From a virus, in the IMG/VR virus record IMGVR_UViG_3300025132_000096, positions 1 through 40,175 of that record: a stretch of 40,175 nt of DNA; one strand, 5' to 3'. Numbering within the stretch: position 1 is the stretch's first letter; every line of letters begins with the position of its first letter. The notes beneath the pieces are model-generated. The model did no database searches, had not been told where the DNA came from, and saw only the letters and a list, made by a program, of their open reading frames with translations. The position numbers and the translations under genes are program-made. Of the stretch, positions 31,489 to 40,045 are shown piece after piece.

Positions 31489-31897
31489 AGGCCACAATTG
31501 GGAGCGTGAGGTTGCCAAGAGGTTGCGGAGTCATGGCATGGATGCCCGTCGCAACATCATGGAAACCCAACTAGGAAACACAGGTGATGTACACATCTAC
31601 AACAATCAACAAGAGATGATTGCCTGTGTTCAATGCAAGAACATGAAGTCGCCTTCGGTTTGGAAAGCAATGCAAGAAGCGATTACGGCAAGTGCGATCC
31701 ATGCTCGTATGGGCGAAGAACCCGTACCCGTGTCTGTTGTCAAAAGAACTGCGAAGCCGGGACAACCCGTAGAAGAATACGCTGTTATGCGCTTTGAAGA
31801 CTTCTGTAGCTTTATTCTTTCCTACAAAATTGGTGATCCAATTCGCAAGGTCATGGACATGGGACTCCTCGAAATCGAACCGAACGAGATGAACTAA
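31466..31897 (+). CDS. Holliday-junction-resolvase-like nuclease
   Basis: A 143-aa protein. MGKSQRDKGHNWEREVAKRLRSHGMDARRN, then TQLGNTGDVHI (Asp41) and VQCKN (Lys58) follow the Hjc/PD-(D/E)XK resolvase pattern. The middle Glu of ExK is Gln here, so activity may depend on another residue. ATG 31466 is chosen over GTG 31433 to limit overlap. It probably resolves branched DNA before packaging. Confidence 0.8.
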   Translation: MGKSQRDKGHNWEREVAKRLRSHGMDARRNIMETQLGNTGDVHIYNNQQEMIACVQCKNMKSPSVWKAMQEAITASAIHARMGEEPVPVSVVKRTAKPGQPVEEYAVMRFEDFCSFILSYKIGDPIRKVMDMGLLEIEPNEMN

Positions 31898-32064
31898 TGG
31901 GAGCCATACCAGACGCAACAAAGGTCAAAGCCGTGATGGACTTGCGCCAAGAGGGAATGTCTTACGCAGACATAGCTAGGCTTATGGGTGTGTCGCGACA
32001 GGCTGTTAGGCAGATGGTCCTTCGGGCTGCTGCGCGGAACGAAGCCGTTGAATCTGCTTCATAA
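31897..32064 (+). CDS. Small HTH protein at the end of the early arm
   Basis: A 55-aa ORF starting at ATG 31897, which shares a base with the previous TAA. MDLRQEGMSYADIARLMGVSRQAVRQMVLRAA is a clear helix-turn-helix of the resolvase/sigma-region-4 kind. It is the last plus-strand gene and its 3' end overlaps the convergent minus-strand gene by 59 nt. A regulatory role in the early-late switch is possible. Confidence 0.75.
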   Translation: MGAIPDATKVKAVMDLRQEGMSYADIARLMGVSRQAVRQMVLRAAARNEAVESAS

Positions 32065-32188
32065 CCCGCCCTATCTCTTTTGATAAATACGTGTGTTGAC
32101 GAGATCCTTCCTTGCGCTTGCCTCGCATGACATCTAGCTCACGAAGTTTTTTGTATAGGGCTTGAATCTCATCGGTGGAGGAGTTCAT
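32006..32188 (-). CDS. Small coiled-coil protein, last gene of the minus arm
   Basis: A 60-aa protein, MNSSTDEIQALYKKLRELDVMRGKRKEGSRQHTYLSKEIGRVMKQIQRLRSAQQ, two helices with coiled-coil spacing. A strong GAGGAG lies 5 nt before ATG 32188. It resembles the next gene upstream in size and design. It lies beyond the hairpin at 32350-32414, so its expression is probably reduced or separately driven. Confidence 0.68.
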   Translation of the reverse strand: MNSSTDEIQALYKKLRELDVMRGKRKEGSRQHTYLSKEIGRVMKQIQRLRSAQQPEGPSA

Positions 32189-32324
32189 CAAGCTCCTCTT
32201 GCGCTTGAACTAACTGCTTGTACAGTTCGCTTGTAGAAGCGTACTCGCCTAGTTCGCCCTTTTTTGTTAAGACGTTTAAGCGTGTAATCTTGTCTCGAAG
32301 CTGCCTGTATTTTATTTGATTCAT
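32169..32324 (-). CDS. Small coiled-coil protein
   Basis: A 51-aa protein, MNQIKYRQLRDKITRLNVLTKKGELGEYASTSELYKQLVQAQEELDELLHR. Two helices with a short turn resemble the downstream 60-aa protein, perhaps a distant duplicate. I chose ATG 32324, because longer versions read through the terminator-like hairpin. The ribosome site is weak. It overlaps the next gene by 20 nt. Confidence 0.6.
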   Translation of the reverse strand: MNQIKYRQLRDKITRLNVLTKKGELGEYASTSELYKQLVQAQEELDELLHR

Positions 32325-32349
32325 CGCTTTATGGTAGTCTGCTAAACGC

Positions 32350-32414
32350 AAAAAACCCCGCGATGTAGCTACCGAAGGATGAGCCGGACAAGGGCTCGTA
32401 GGTACACCACGGGG
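32350..32414 (-). terminator. Branched terminator-like structure of the late operon
   Basis: On the minus strand CCCCG (32414-32410) pairs with CGGGG (32360-32356), followed by TTTTTT (32355-32350). Inside, GTACC-type pairing (32405-32401 with 32373-32365) and a second hairpin GAGCC/GGCTC (32397-32393, 32385-32381) give a branched fold. The T-run makes it a good intrinsic terminator for the long minus operon. Its branched interior is more complex than usual. Confidence 0.68.
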
Positions 32415-32459
32415 TACGCCAAAGCGCAAGTAATAATACACCTCTAAGACAGTTCCTGT

Positions 32460-33746
32460 CTAGCCCTCGTATCGCCTGCCGCGCCAGTAAGCAACGCCGT
32501 CGAAGACGCGCACCCGCTCTACTGCAAAGTTCTTGCGGTCTTCCGACCAGACTACCACACAAAACCCTTGCTGCCACTGCGGATGGCTGACATAGGACGT
32601 TCTGAGGGCGCAGCAGCAACCTAAGCCAAACCAAGCTGACTGGCCGTCATATGTCTTTTTACCATAGTAACCAATGCGGTGTGTGTGTCCTGACATACCA
32701 GATTTCGAGTAGTGCTCTAGCTCTGCCTTCTCGCTTTGACCGCTGTGGGCGCGAACTTTTTCCCCGTGGGTTACGATCAGTTTATTAAACAGTAGCTTGT
32801 GGCTTGGGTACGAGATTGCTTCCCAACCAAGCTCGTCCAACCCTAGTAACGAAGGCCATGACAAAGCCTCTACTACTTTGGGCAGTGTCAATATCTCCCC
32901 CGCCTGCCGATTGTCCGCAAGCGTCCAGATTAAACGTTTAAGACGTTCTTCGTGGTTGCCCTCGCACCAGATGTGTTCAGCGTTGGGCGTCAGGTCTGTA
33001 ACCTTTGCAAAATGTGCCGCGCCTATGCGTATCTCTTCTTTGAGTGGAACCCTAAGCAGTGGATCTTTGTGATACTTGCTAATCTGTTCGCAGTCCAAAG
33101 TGTCTCCGTGGTCAACCACTAGATCAGGTTGCAAGTCCTCCATGACAGCGTACAAAATCTTCATTACCCGGTCGTCCTGATACGGGAAATGTATGTCAGA
33201 GTAATGGATGCTCTGGTAGGGTGTACCTTTAGCTCGCTTTGCAACCTTTGGTCGTTTGTAATTGAGTAGCACGGGTTGGGGCAAGGAACTGTGCTCCCAT
33301 TTCTTACGCACCTTGATAGCCACGTAGTAACACGGAATAACGACAGCCTTTTCCTTAACCTTCATAGGCACATCCCACTTTCTAACCGGGGATGCGTCTA
33401 CAATCTCCCATATCTCTGGGTCTAAGCCTGACTTTGCAAAAAGCTCTTCCGGGTTCTTGATTGACGCAGACGCTGCCACAGATACTGTGCCAATTTCGTC
33501 TTCTAGGTTGATGTCTAGTTTTTCTAGTGGCCGTTCAGGCGGCCTTAGCAACGACGACCTGCCAGTATCGTGTTCCATGTTCTCCGGGTTATACAGGATA
33601 CCCCGGCGTTTCATAATCGCTAACTGAGTGCGAGTCTCGCCAAACCGATGCCAAAACTCTGTTACCAGTTCTTGATTAGTGCGCCTAAGACTTAAAGCAT
33701 TGAGGATAAAGCTGTCTTCTTCGGCGCTCCAAGGCTTCCAAGCCAC
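32460..33746 (-). CDS. Calcineurin-like metallophosphoesterase with an N-terminal Myb/HTH-like domain
   Basis: A 428-aa protein. The metal-site motifs are DIH (184-186), GDTLD (214-218), GNHE (263-266), His327 and GHTH (353-356), a full calcineurin-like set. Residues 1-52 (WKPWSAEEDSFILNALSLRRTNQELVTEFWHRFGETRTQLAIMKRRG) resemble a Myb/SANT helix-turn-helix. It may be a phosphodiesterase acting on nucleic acids or nucleotides. GTG 33746 overlaps the upstream TAG. Its place at the end of the lysis cassette is unexplained. Confidence 0.85.
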   Translation of the reverse strand: MAWKPWSAEEDSFILNALSLRRTNQELVTEFWHRFGETRTQLAIMKRRGILYNPENMEHDTGRSSLLRPPERPLEKLDINLEDEIGTVSVAASASIKNPEELFAKSGLDPEIWEIVDASPVRKWDVPMKVKEKAVVIPCYYVAIKVRKKWEHSSLPQPVLLNYKRPKVAKRAKGTPYQSIHYSDIHFPYQDDRVMKILYAVMEDLQPDLVVDHGDTLDCEQISKYHKDPLLRVPLKEEIRIGAAHFAKVTDLTPNAEHIWCEGNHEERLKRLIWTLADNRQAGEILTLPKVVEALSWPSLLGLDELGWEAISYPSHKLLFNKLIVTHGEKVRAHSGQSEKAELEHYSKSGMSGHTHRIGYYGKKTYDGQSAWFGLGCCCALRTSYVSHPQWQQGFCVVVWSEDRKNFAVERVRVFDGVAYWRGRRYEG

Positions 33747-34384
33747 TACAACGCGCCTGCCGCTACGAGTCCGACAACGGCTAGGCTCGCGCCTACGCCG
33801 ACAGAAGGTATTGCTCGTTTTAGCTTCTCATGCCAAGGCGGGTTAGCAAGCTCTTCCCATATCTGTAGCTGAACCTGCTGCTCTACGTTGATACCTTTTT
33901 GTGTCTCTAGTTCAAGCTCTAGACCACCCACCAAAGAGCGCAATTGCCCCACAGATACCCGTAAAGCCTCGTTCTCCTGCACGTATGTCTCTATTTGAGC
34001 CTCATAAGAGGCCACAACGGCCCTGTGAGACGCAGCGAGGGAGTCAGCCAGTGCTGACACCGTGCTATCACCCAAGGCCGTTAGGCGAGCGTGTAGGTCA
34101 TCGTGCTCAGAAGACGCAGTAACAGCGCGGCTTGCTAAATCCCGGCGTTCTAGCTGCCATTGAGCGACATTTACGTCAAATGCCGAATCGCTTACGGCAA
34201 TTGCCGTTCTTAGTGAGTCGTTGTCGGCGGTAATCGTTGCTAGTTGGCTCTCAAGCTCCGCAACCTTAGCCTCTGATTCTTCTGCTTGGTAGCGTAAGAG
34301 AGCGTGTTCGTTTGATTGTTGGCAACCGCGCAGAAACAACGCAAGCGCAGCAAAGGCCAACACCAGTATCCATTTGGTCGGCAT
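33746..34384 (-). CDS. Membrane-anchored long coiled-coil protein, spanin-like
   Basis: A 212-aa protein. Residues 5-19 are hydrophobic and end in RGCQQ, a poor lipobox-like end. Residues 25-170 are continuous coiled coil (EESEAKVAELESQLATITADNDSLR...). A second hydrophobic segment lies at the C-terminus (VGVGASLAVVGLVAAGAL). A long periplasmic coiled coil with membrane ends fits an outer-inner membrane bridging lysis protein. Start ATG 34384 follows GGGAT. Confidence 0.7.
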   Translation of the reverse strand: MPTKWILVLAFAALALFLRGCQQSNEHALLRYQAEESEAKVAELESQLATITADNDSLRTAIAVSDSAFDVNVAQWQLERRDLASRAVTASSEHDDLHARLTALGDSTVSALADSLAASHRAVVASYEAQIETYVQENEALRVSVGQLRSLVGGLELELETQKGINVEQQVQLQIWEELANPPWHEKLKRAIPSVGVGASLAVVGLVAAGAL

Positions 34385-34395
34385 GGTTATCCCGG

Positions 34396-34689
34396 TTAGT
34401 CGTTGCAAATGACTTCTGATTCTCGCGAAGCCAGTGCTTCGCACAGCCTGTCGAGGCGGTCGCTCATAGCCTGAAGCTCGTCCTCAAGATCGCGGTGTTG
34501 TAAGTTACGCCTGTCTATGTATGTGTTCTGACGGCGGCTAACCGTCTCGACTTGGCTTGTTAGTGACGAGCTTTCCGTCTCTAGCGCACCAAATCTGCGG
34601 TCAATAAAGATTGCAAAGGCCATCAAAGAAACGACCGCGCCTACCGTGAGCTTGACTCCGGTAGCCTTAGAGAAGGTCGTATCCTGCAC
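34396..34689 (-). CDS. Single-TM coiled-coil protein of the lysis cassette
   Basis: A 97-aa protein. Residues 12-29 (KLTVGAVVSLMAFAIFID) are a membrane segment, followed by a coiled coil (LETESSSLTSQVETVSRRQ...LEDELQAMSDRLDRLCEAL). GTG 34689 overlaps the previous stop as TAGTG. It could be an inner-membrane spanin or a holin-regulating protein. Confidence 0.7.
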   Translation of the reverse strand: MQDTTFSKATGVKLTVGAVVSLMAFAIFIDRRFGALETESSSLTSQVETVSRRQNTYIDRRNLQHRDLEDELQAMSDRLDRLCEALASRESEVICND

Positions 34690-35084
34690 TACCGTCGCGC
34701 CCTTAGCTCTTCGACCTGAGACTCAAGGTCTGCAATTCGCTCCGCATACCACTCAAGAGTAAGCTCTTGCTGTTGGTCAAACGGGGCACTCCCTGACTCC
34801 ACCTCTTGAACAAGCTTTTCAAGCTGTGTATCAAGGTGGTTTAGCAACATAAACTGCTCTGCATCAGCAGGCAGAGAGCCTAGCTCACCTCTAGGCCAAC
34901 GCACACGAAACTCACTGTTAAGCTCTGTCTCTTGACCCATGATTAGCAACTGAGTTTCGATAGTGTTGAGCCGCTCGACAACGCCAAAGTATGCCCATAC
35001 GCCTACCGCAACTCCTGCCACAATAGACAGGAGATTACGCAGCGGCATGGTAAGCTCCGTGTCATCGTTTAGCCGGGCAGGCAT
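34689..35084 (-). CDS. Single-TM coiled-coil protein of the lysis cassette
   Basis: A 131-aa protein. A membrane segment at about residues 17-35 (NLLSIVAGVAVGVWAYFGV) is followed by a soluble part and a C-terminal coiled coil (ERIADLESQVEELRARR). It starts by TAATG overlap with the holin-like gene. No family was recognised; it shares its design with its neighbours. Confidence 0.7.
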   Translation of the reverse strand: MPARLNDDTELTMPLRNLLSIVAGVAVGVWAYFGVVERLNTIETQLLIMGQETELNSEFRVRWPRGELGSLPADAEQFMLLNHLDTQLEKLVQEVESGSAPFDQQQELTLEWYAERIADLESQVEELRARR

Positions 35085-35317
35085 TAGTCGTCTCGTTTAG
35101 GTGCCCACTTTTCAACGCCGCTAATGGAGAAGCACCCCAAGGTGATAATAAGAAAGCTGTTGTAGATAAACTCCTGAACTTGGAGTTCCATCCCCCACAC
35201 ACCCGTCGCCACATCTACAACAGCCGTAACTACCATCATTGCAAAGCTGATTGCGCCGATGATGGTCTTTTCGTTCCAATCATTGTTGTCTTTGAAAACG
35301 CTTAAAAACCTACTCAT
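35084..35317 (-). CDS. Holin-like protein with two membrane segments
   Basis: A 77-aa protein. Hydrophobic helices lie at about residues 19-39 (TIIGAISFAMMVVTAVVDVATGV) and 49-66 (EFIYNSFLIITLGCFSIS), with charged ends (VEKWAPKRDD). Size and topology are those of a class II holin, which makes holes in the inner membrane. ATG 35317 has GAGG 9 nt upstream and overlaps the DUF5675 stop by 8 nt. Confidence 0.72.
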   Translation of the reverse strand: MSRFLSVFKDNNDWNEKTIIGAISFAMMVVTAVVDVATGVWGMELQVQEFIYNSFLIITLGCFSISGVEKWAPKRDD

Positions 35318-35726
35318 TGTGGTTATCCTCAGTTGCATCTTCAATTAAGAGTAGAAACTTTTCCTCGTCCTGCACAATCTCCCAAAACTCGTTGAATGCT
35401 TTCTTGCTGTTCCATACAGCAAGCCGCCCATCCTCTGTCTCACCTCTGTCTTTGCCGGGAGCTATGCACCCTTCAAGCTCAGATGCGTAGTTAGCGGCAT
35501 GAAACAAGAGGCGGTCCCGGTCTTCTACAATAATCTCAAACGTCGGGTAATCACCACGGTGGTAGTAGTCTTTAACGCAAGGGTGCATCCCTTCTGGGAT
35601 TAACGTGGCTGAGTTCTCTATGCTAAAGAATGAATGACCGTTTTCCTTGCTATAAAGTCTACCCCACACCGCATCACCCTTCTTCACCTCACGTTTAAGA
35701 TGCCACAGTGGAGCGTTTAGAGCCAT
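35310..35726 (-). CDS. DUF5675-like protein
   Basis: A 138-aa protein. FFSIENSATLIPEGMHPCVKDYYHRGDYPTFEIIVEDRDRLLFHAANYASELEGCIAPG matches the layout I know for DUF5675 proteins, often found beside phage lysis genes. Enzymatic role is not established. Its stop overlaps the start of the holin-like gene, tying it to the lysis cassette. Confidence 0.8.
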   Translation of the reverse strand: MALNAPLWHLKREVKKGDAVWGRLYSKENGHSFFSIENSATLIPEGMHPCVKDYYHRGDYPTFEIIVEDRDRLLFHAANYASELEGCIAPGKDRGETEDGRLAVWNSKKAFNEFWEIVQDEEKFLLLIEDATEDNHNE

Positions 35727-35729
35727 GAA

Positions 35730-35972
35730 TTATCTCGCGCAGGTTATGGTCGGCAGTTCATTAGACATAGCGTCTAACATACAGATCACTTGGTCGAGCT
35801 TTCGTTCAGAGTTCTGGAGACGGCTTTCGATGCTTCTGATAGAATCCTCGTTAACGCGAACGCGATCAGGAAGATCAAGATAAGGTTGAAGAAGAACACC
35901 ACAGAGAAAAATCCCGGCAAGAAACCAAGCGGCCTTCTGGCCTGTCGCGAGCAATTCGTTAACACTATTCAT
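35730..35972 (-). CDS. Small single-TM coiled-coil protein
   Basis: An 80-aa protein. Residues 13-28 (AAWFLAGIFLCGVLLQ) form a membrane segment; DSIRSIESRLQNSERKLDQVICML is a coiled coil. It is the first gene of the lysis cassette after the large virion protein. ATG 35972 has no strong ribosome site. Its design matches the other TM/coiled-coil proteins here. Confidence 0.7.
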   Translation of the reverse strand: MNSVNELLATGQKAAWFLAGIFLCGVLLQPYLDLPDRVRVNEDSIRSIESRLQNSERKLDQVICMLDAMSNELPTITCAR

Positions 35973-35976
35973 TTCA

Positions 35977-38900
35977 TTACATCTGACGCAAGCGTTCTAA
36001 CGCCCTACGTCTTCTGGTGGTTCTAGCGCGAACTTTAGTTGTAGATTTGTCGAGAGCACGTTTGAGGGCTTCGCGCATTACAGGATCAAGCTCATCTACA
36101 GGTGCGCCTGTGTATTCTTCAAAGGCCGCAATAATTCTTTCTAGACGTTCTCGCTCGTCAGCCCCTTCGGTTTGCCTGCGAGCAGAAAAGTCTCTGTACG
36201 TTTCGTCTTTATCTTTCTTTCTTGATCCGGGTATGTAATCAATTTCCTCTAACGCTTCGTATAGAGGCCCTGACACCATAGTTCTGGGTGTCAACGGGTT
36301 TAAGGCTCTATTGATAGGATCAGGAGAGTCCAGTGTTTCGCCCAAGGTCGTCACCCTTTTCGGCAGCGACCTACTAGCATACGGAAGGTTGCCTAACACT
36401 CCTTCTACAAACGTCTCTGGTTTCCGTACATCGGTTTCTACAAATTGAGAAGCGGCTCGACCTGCGCCAGATAGCGGAATAAACGTAGCTGCTGCCCGAC
36501 CAAGCGCAGCGTCTTTAGCAAGACCACGCCCCTCTATGGTTTCGAGTGCATCACGAACACCTGTTAGCAACGGCATCTCAGCAGCGGCTCGTATTGTCGC
36601 TGAACCTGCGGCACCCGTTAGATCACTAAACAACGGCTCGCCTTCCATTTCGTCATCAACAGAAGAAAGCGATGCGCCTATCGCGAGTAACGGAGCAATC
36701 GTTCCTAGTGAAGCCAAGTTGTATGAATTGCCGCCAAACCGAATTGACAGAGGCCCTTCTCCTGTCAACTCGCGGCGTTGCGCCTCTCTTCGTTCACCAC
36801 TGCTTGCACCTATAGGTGGTGTGTATTCAGTGGTTAACACCCCGGACTTGTGCAAAGCATAGCCCATAAACACAGCAGTAGACCCTGTGATTTGTTTAGC
36901 GTACAGCATTGCTTCCATGCGACGGGCTTGGTCTTGCAAGCCTTTTTCCGTGACGTTGAAACCCTGTCTTCTCATAGAGTCAACGTGTCTTTTTAATAAC
37001 TTAGGATTGCTCCACGAACCCAGACCTATCCCAAGAATCGGAACACGTTCTAAAGCTTTGCGAATAATGTTAGTAGGCGTGTTTGGGAAGGGAACCAAAA
37101 AACTAAGAATCTTTCCTGCCGTACCGCCTTTCTTTTGCTGCTCTCGCACAAACTCACCAAAAGTAGTTCTGCTTTTGTATGTCGCATCAAGCGCATCAAA
37201 CGTGGCAAACACGATGTCGTCATCTACCACCTTTCCGCTTTGACCAGTAAGGTCCATGTAATCAAGGACAAGTTCGTCAAACTCTGGTGTTCCTGCCTTG
37301 ATCCCTTTTTTGGTAGTCTCTACGTCTCTCAAGGCTCGCATAAGAGCACGTTCTTTTAACGACTGGTTCATCGCTGCTTCAAAGAACGGTTTATCACCTG
37401 CTGCTATTATGCCGTAAATGCCGTTGTTAATTCTGTTCAAAAGGTTGGCGGCTTTTTTTGCACCTTCGCTTTCAAACGCAGTTGAGTAACGGCCTCGAAC
37501 AATCTTTGATAATGGTGTTTCAGGATCACCCAATCCTGCAAGATATCTTTCTTTGTTTTTCCAGATTTCTTTCCCGCCTTGTGAAAAACCTTCTAGATAG
37601 TCTTTTGCACCATCTAAGATGCCTGCGTTTCCAAAGACACGTTCTTGGTCAAGGTTACTAGCCATCAGCCTGTCAAGCATTTTGCCGATAGGTGTCTCTA
37701 CAAACACACCTGCGCCTGACTCCATACTCCCAAGAATATTTCTAAGCCATGAAGCAGGCATAGAAAGCAACCCGGCACGGCGGTTTTCAAGAGCAACTTC
37801 AGCCTTACTCATTTTAGTAAGTCTGTCTACAAAAGCATCAATCAGTTCTATCTGCTTGCTTTTGTCAGGCATTGCAAAGATGTCTAAGATTTCTTTGAAA
37901 TCTTTAGGCTTTAACGCCTCAAAGCCATCAATGCCAAGGTTAGCCTTCAGGATGTCTTTTATGTTGTCTGGCCCAATGTCTACAAGGTTAGATAAAGCAA
38001 GTGCCTTAATCGCGCTCATCTTTTGTAAAGATCGGCCTGAAGCAGAACCAGTAAGACTTACCGGAATCGCAATTTCTGTTCCCTGCGCGTACAACATCGG
38101 GATAGCTACGTTGTCTAAACGATTGAGTTCGGCTAGTTCTTGTACTGATTCCGTGCCGCTTAGTTTTTTGGCTTCAAGCTCAGTGCGCCTAGCTGAAGTT
38201 GCAGCTATTTCCCTCTTTATCTCGTCAATTTCACGAATCAATCGTTCTTGCTGTGCGTCACCCAGAGCCACGCTTCTACCTTGAGCAACGCCGTCGTCAA
38301 AGTCTTTTAGGATTTGCTGAACGTCTAGCTCATCCGCAGCCTTGCTTACTTCGTCTGGGCTAGATATGTCCCTAATTCGAGAAGCCCGGTCTTTAGCAAC
38401 GTCTTCAGCATACGCAAGCATATCCGGGTTCATTGAGCGAGCGACACTTGGAACAAACTGATCTACGTCTTGTTCTTCAGCTAGGTCTTCAAGTACCTCT
38501 TCCGCTCTGTCAGCTACTTTTTTGGTGCCTGCCTTGCCCGTTTGCTTTGCTGTTTTTGCAGTTGGCCCTATTAAGGCACCTGCTGCGCCACTCAAGGCAG
38601 CGTTCTCAAGGTACGCTCCCCCTCTTCCGGGTAAAACAAAGCCTCCCTCTTCAGCGGTTGCCGCCTGTGCAGCGTCAACAGGAAAGCTTGCAGCCGCTTG
38701 TGCAGCCGCTCTCTTCGCTCGACTGCCAGATCCTAACCACCTAGCAAAACCGGGAACAAACTTTGTTGCACCCCTAACTGCCAAAGTGCCGCCAGTAAGT
38801 GCTCCGGCTAGTTCTGAGCCCACACGCCCAATAGCGCGGCCTGCTTTGCCTGCGCCTGTAAACTCTAACCCCTCACTAGGCTCAGATAGTTTTTGTGAAG

Positions 38901-39108
38901 TGCGATCTAAGGCGCGGCCAATCGTAGACCCGCCTGTCAGCAGGTCATCTAAAAAAGAAAACCCGCCTGCGTAAGACGCGCCTGTTTCGGCTACGCCACG
39001 ACCAAGCCCACGAAAGAATCCGGCTTCGCCCCTGTCTTGCTTACCTGCTAGTTGCTCTGCCTGTTCGTCGCTAAGGCCAAAGGATTTAAAGTATTCTTTG
39101 CTTGGCAT
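35977..39108 (-). CDS. Very large internal virion protein, probable ejection protein
   Basis: A 1043-aa protein. The start MPSKEYFKSFGLSDEQAEQLAGKQDRGEAGFFRGLGRGVAETGASYAGGFSFLDDLL is followed by helical, Gly/Ala-rich segments with amphipathic or membrane potential (ELAGALTGGTLAVRG). The C-terminal half (FVREQQKKGGTAGKILSFLVPFPNTPTNIIRKALERVP and later segments) resembles large polyvalent-protein-associated domains of phage virion proteins. The protein is likely carried in the head and injected with DNA, like P22 gp16. This is inference; no enzymatic motif was found. Confidence 0.75.
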   Translation of the reverse strand: MPSKEYFKSFGLSDEQAEQLAGKQDRGEAGFFRGLGRGVAETGASYAGGFSFLDDLLTGGSTIGRALDRTSQKLSEPSEGLEFTGAGKAGRAIGRVGSELAGALTGGTLAVRGATKFVPGFARWLGSGSRAKRAAAQAAASFPVDAAQAATAEEGGFVLPGRGGAYLENAALSGAAGALIGPTAKTAKQTGKAGTKKVADRAEEVLEDLAEEQDVDQFVPSVARSMNPDMLAYAEDVAKDRASRIRDISSPDEVSKAADELDVQQILKDFDDGVAQGRSVALGDAQQERLIREIDEIKREIAATSARRTELEAKKLSGTESVQELAELNRLDNVAIPMLYAQGTEIAIPVSLTGSASGRSLQKMSAIKALALSNLVDIGPDNIKDILKANLGIDGFEALKPKDFKEILDIFAMPDKSKQIELIDAFVDRLTKMSKAEVALENRRAGLLSMPASWLRNILGSMESGAGVFVETPIGKMLDRLMASNLDQERVFGNAGILDGAKDYLEGFSQGGKEIWKNKERYLAGLGDPETPLSKIVRGRYSTAFESEGAKKAANLLNRINNGIYGIIAAGDKPFFEAAMNQSLKERALMRALRDVETTKKGIKAGTPEFDELVLDYMDLTGQSGKVVDDDIVFATFDALDATYKSRTTFGEFVREQQKKGGTAGKILSFLVPFPNTPTNIIRKALERVPILGIGLGSWSNPKLLKRHVDSMRRQGFNVTEKGLQDQARRMEAMLYAKQITGSTAVFMGYALHKSGVLTTEYTPPIGASSGERREAQRRELTGEGPLSIRFGGNSYNLASLGTIAPLLAIGASLSSVDDEMEGEPLFSDLTGAAGSATIRAAAEMPLLTGVRDALETIEGRGLAKDAALGRAAATFIPLSGAGRAASQFVETDVRKPETFVEGVLGNLPYASRSLPKRVTTLGETLDSPDPINRALNPLTPRTMVSGPLYEALEEIDYIPGSRKKDKDETYRDFSARRQTEGADERERLERIIAAFEEYTGAPVDELDPVMREALKRALDKSTTKVRARTTRRRRALERLRQM

Positions 39109-39112
39109 AGCA

Positions 39113-40045
39113 TTACCTGTGGATACGGTTACGTAACCTTTGCGTTATTGCCATTTCTCCTTGAAACATGTCTCGCAGTGCTTTTTCTGCATCCCTATCT
39201 CGCTCGCGCCCCTCTGAGTAAATAAACATTTCAGGGTCCGAAACACCTGATCTACTTAAGGCGTCCGTTGCCATGCCTTGCATTGCCATACTATTGCCTG
39301 CGCTTGCGTATTCAGGATTTTGTGTAACAAAACGCCTAAATGTCGGAGAGACGGTAACGCCTCTGCCTGCACTCATGTCTCTATAAAACTGGTCAATCTC
39401 CTTTTGTTGATCAAAAAGATCTTGTCTAGTCAGGTCGTCTGGTAGGTCTTCATTTCCTTGTATATCAAACTGCTCATACAGTGATGGGACAGGTGTCTCC
39501 GGCTCATCTTCTGGAATTGCAAAATCTGGCAAGTTTTCAAAAATGCGAGCAGCTTGGTCGTCGTCCAGACCGTAAAAACGAGTCAGTCGAGCCATCTGTG
39601 TTCGTTTTTCCTCCTCGTTAAAGGGCAAATTGAAAGCGTCTATTTGCTGCTTTTGCGCCTCAAGATAGTCGCTCATCACTCTACTATTAAGAGCAAGTGC
39701 GGCTTCCGCTTCTCTTTGTGCCGCAGTGGCTCGACGGTCTTCCCGTTGACCTGCGAGTACTCTTTCCCTGTAGCCTGCTTCGGCTGCTCTGCTTGCAGCT
39801 AAAGCGGCCTGCTCTTCTTGTCGTTGCTTGCGATCAAGCTTGGCTTCTAACGTAGACCTACGAGCAGCAGCGCGTTGAGCAGCTTGACGCTCTCGCATCA
39901 TCTCTAAGTCAAACTCGCGATTAGCTGCTTGCTCTTGTTGACGCTCCATGCGACCGCGCTCTTCGGCTTTTCTCCTGACCAAACCTTGTGCGCCGACTTT
40001 TGCGCCACCAAACAATCCGGCCAATACATCTCTAGCAACAGACAT
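39113..40045 (-). CDS. Coiled-coil internal virion protein
   Basis: A 310-aa protein. After MSVARDVLAGLFGGAKVGAQGLV, a long Arg/Glu/Ala/Gln-rich helix runs to about residue 140, then a looser acidic C-terminal part (PEDEPETPVPSLYEQFDIQGNEDLPDDL). It overlaps the upstream virion gene as TAATG (40047-40043). Together with its neighbours it forms a set of ejection-type proteins. No family was recognised. Confidence 0.75.
   Translation of the reverse strand: MSVARDVLAGLFGGAKVGAQGLVRRKAEERGRMERQQEQAANREFDLEMMRERQAAQRAAARRSTLEAKLDRKQRQEEQAALAASRAAEAGYRERVLAGQREDRRATAAQREAEAALALNSRVMSDYLEAQKQQIDAFNLPFNEEEKRTQMARLTRFYGLDDDQAARIFENLPDFAIPEDEPETPVPSLYEQFDIQGNEDLPDDLTRQDLFDQQKEIDQFYRDMSAGRGVTVSPTFRRFVTQNPEYASAGNSMAMQGMATDALSRSGVSDPEMFIYSEGRERDRDAEKALRDMFQGEMAITQRLRNRIHR

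Noticed and set aside
32325-32441. N-terminal extension of the small coiled-coil gene at 32169
   Set aside because: It would translate the terminator-like structure; the ATG at 32324 begins the helical part.
37619-38284. Plus-strand 221-codon ORF
   Set aside because: Antisense shadow of the 1043-aa virion protein; no motif and no suitable ribosome site.
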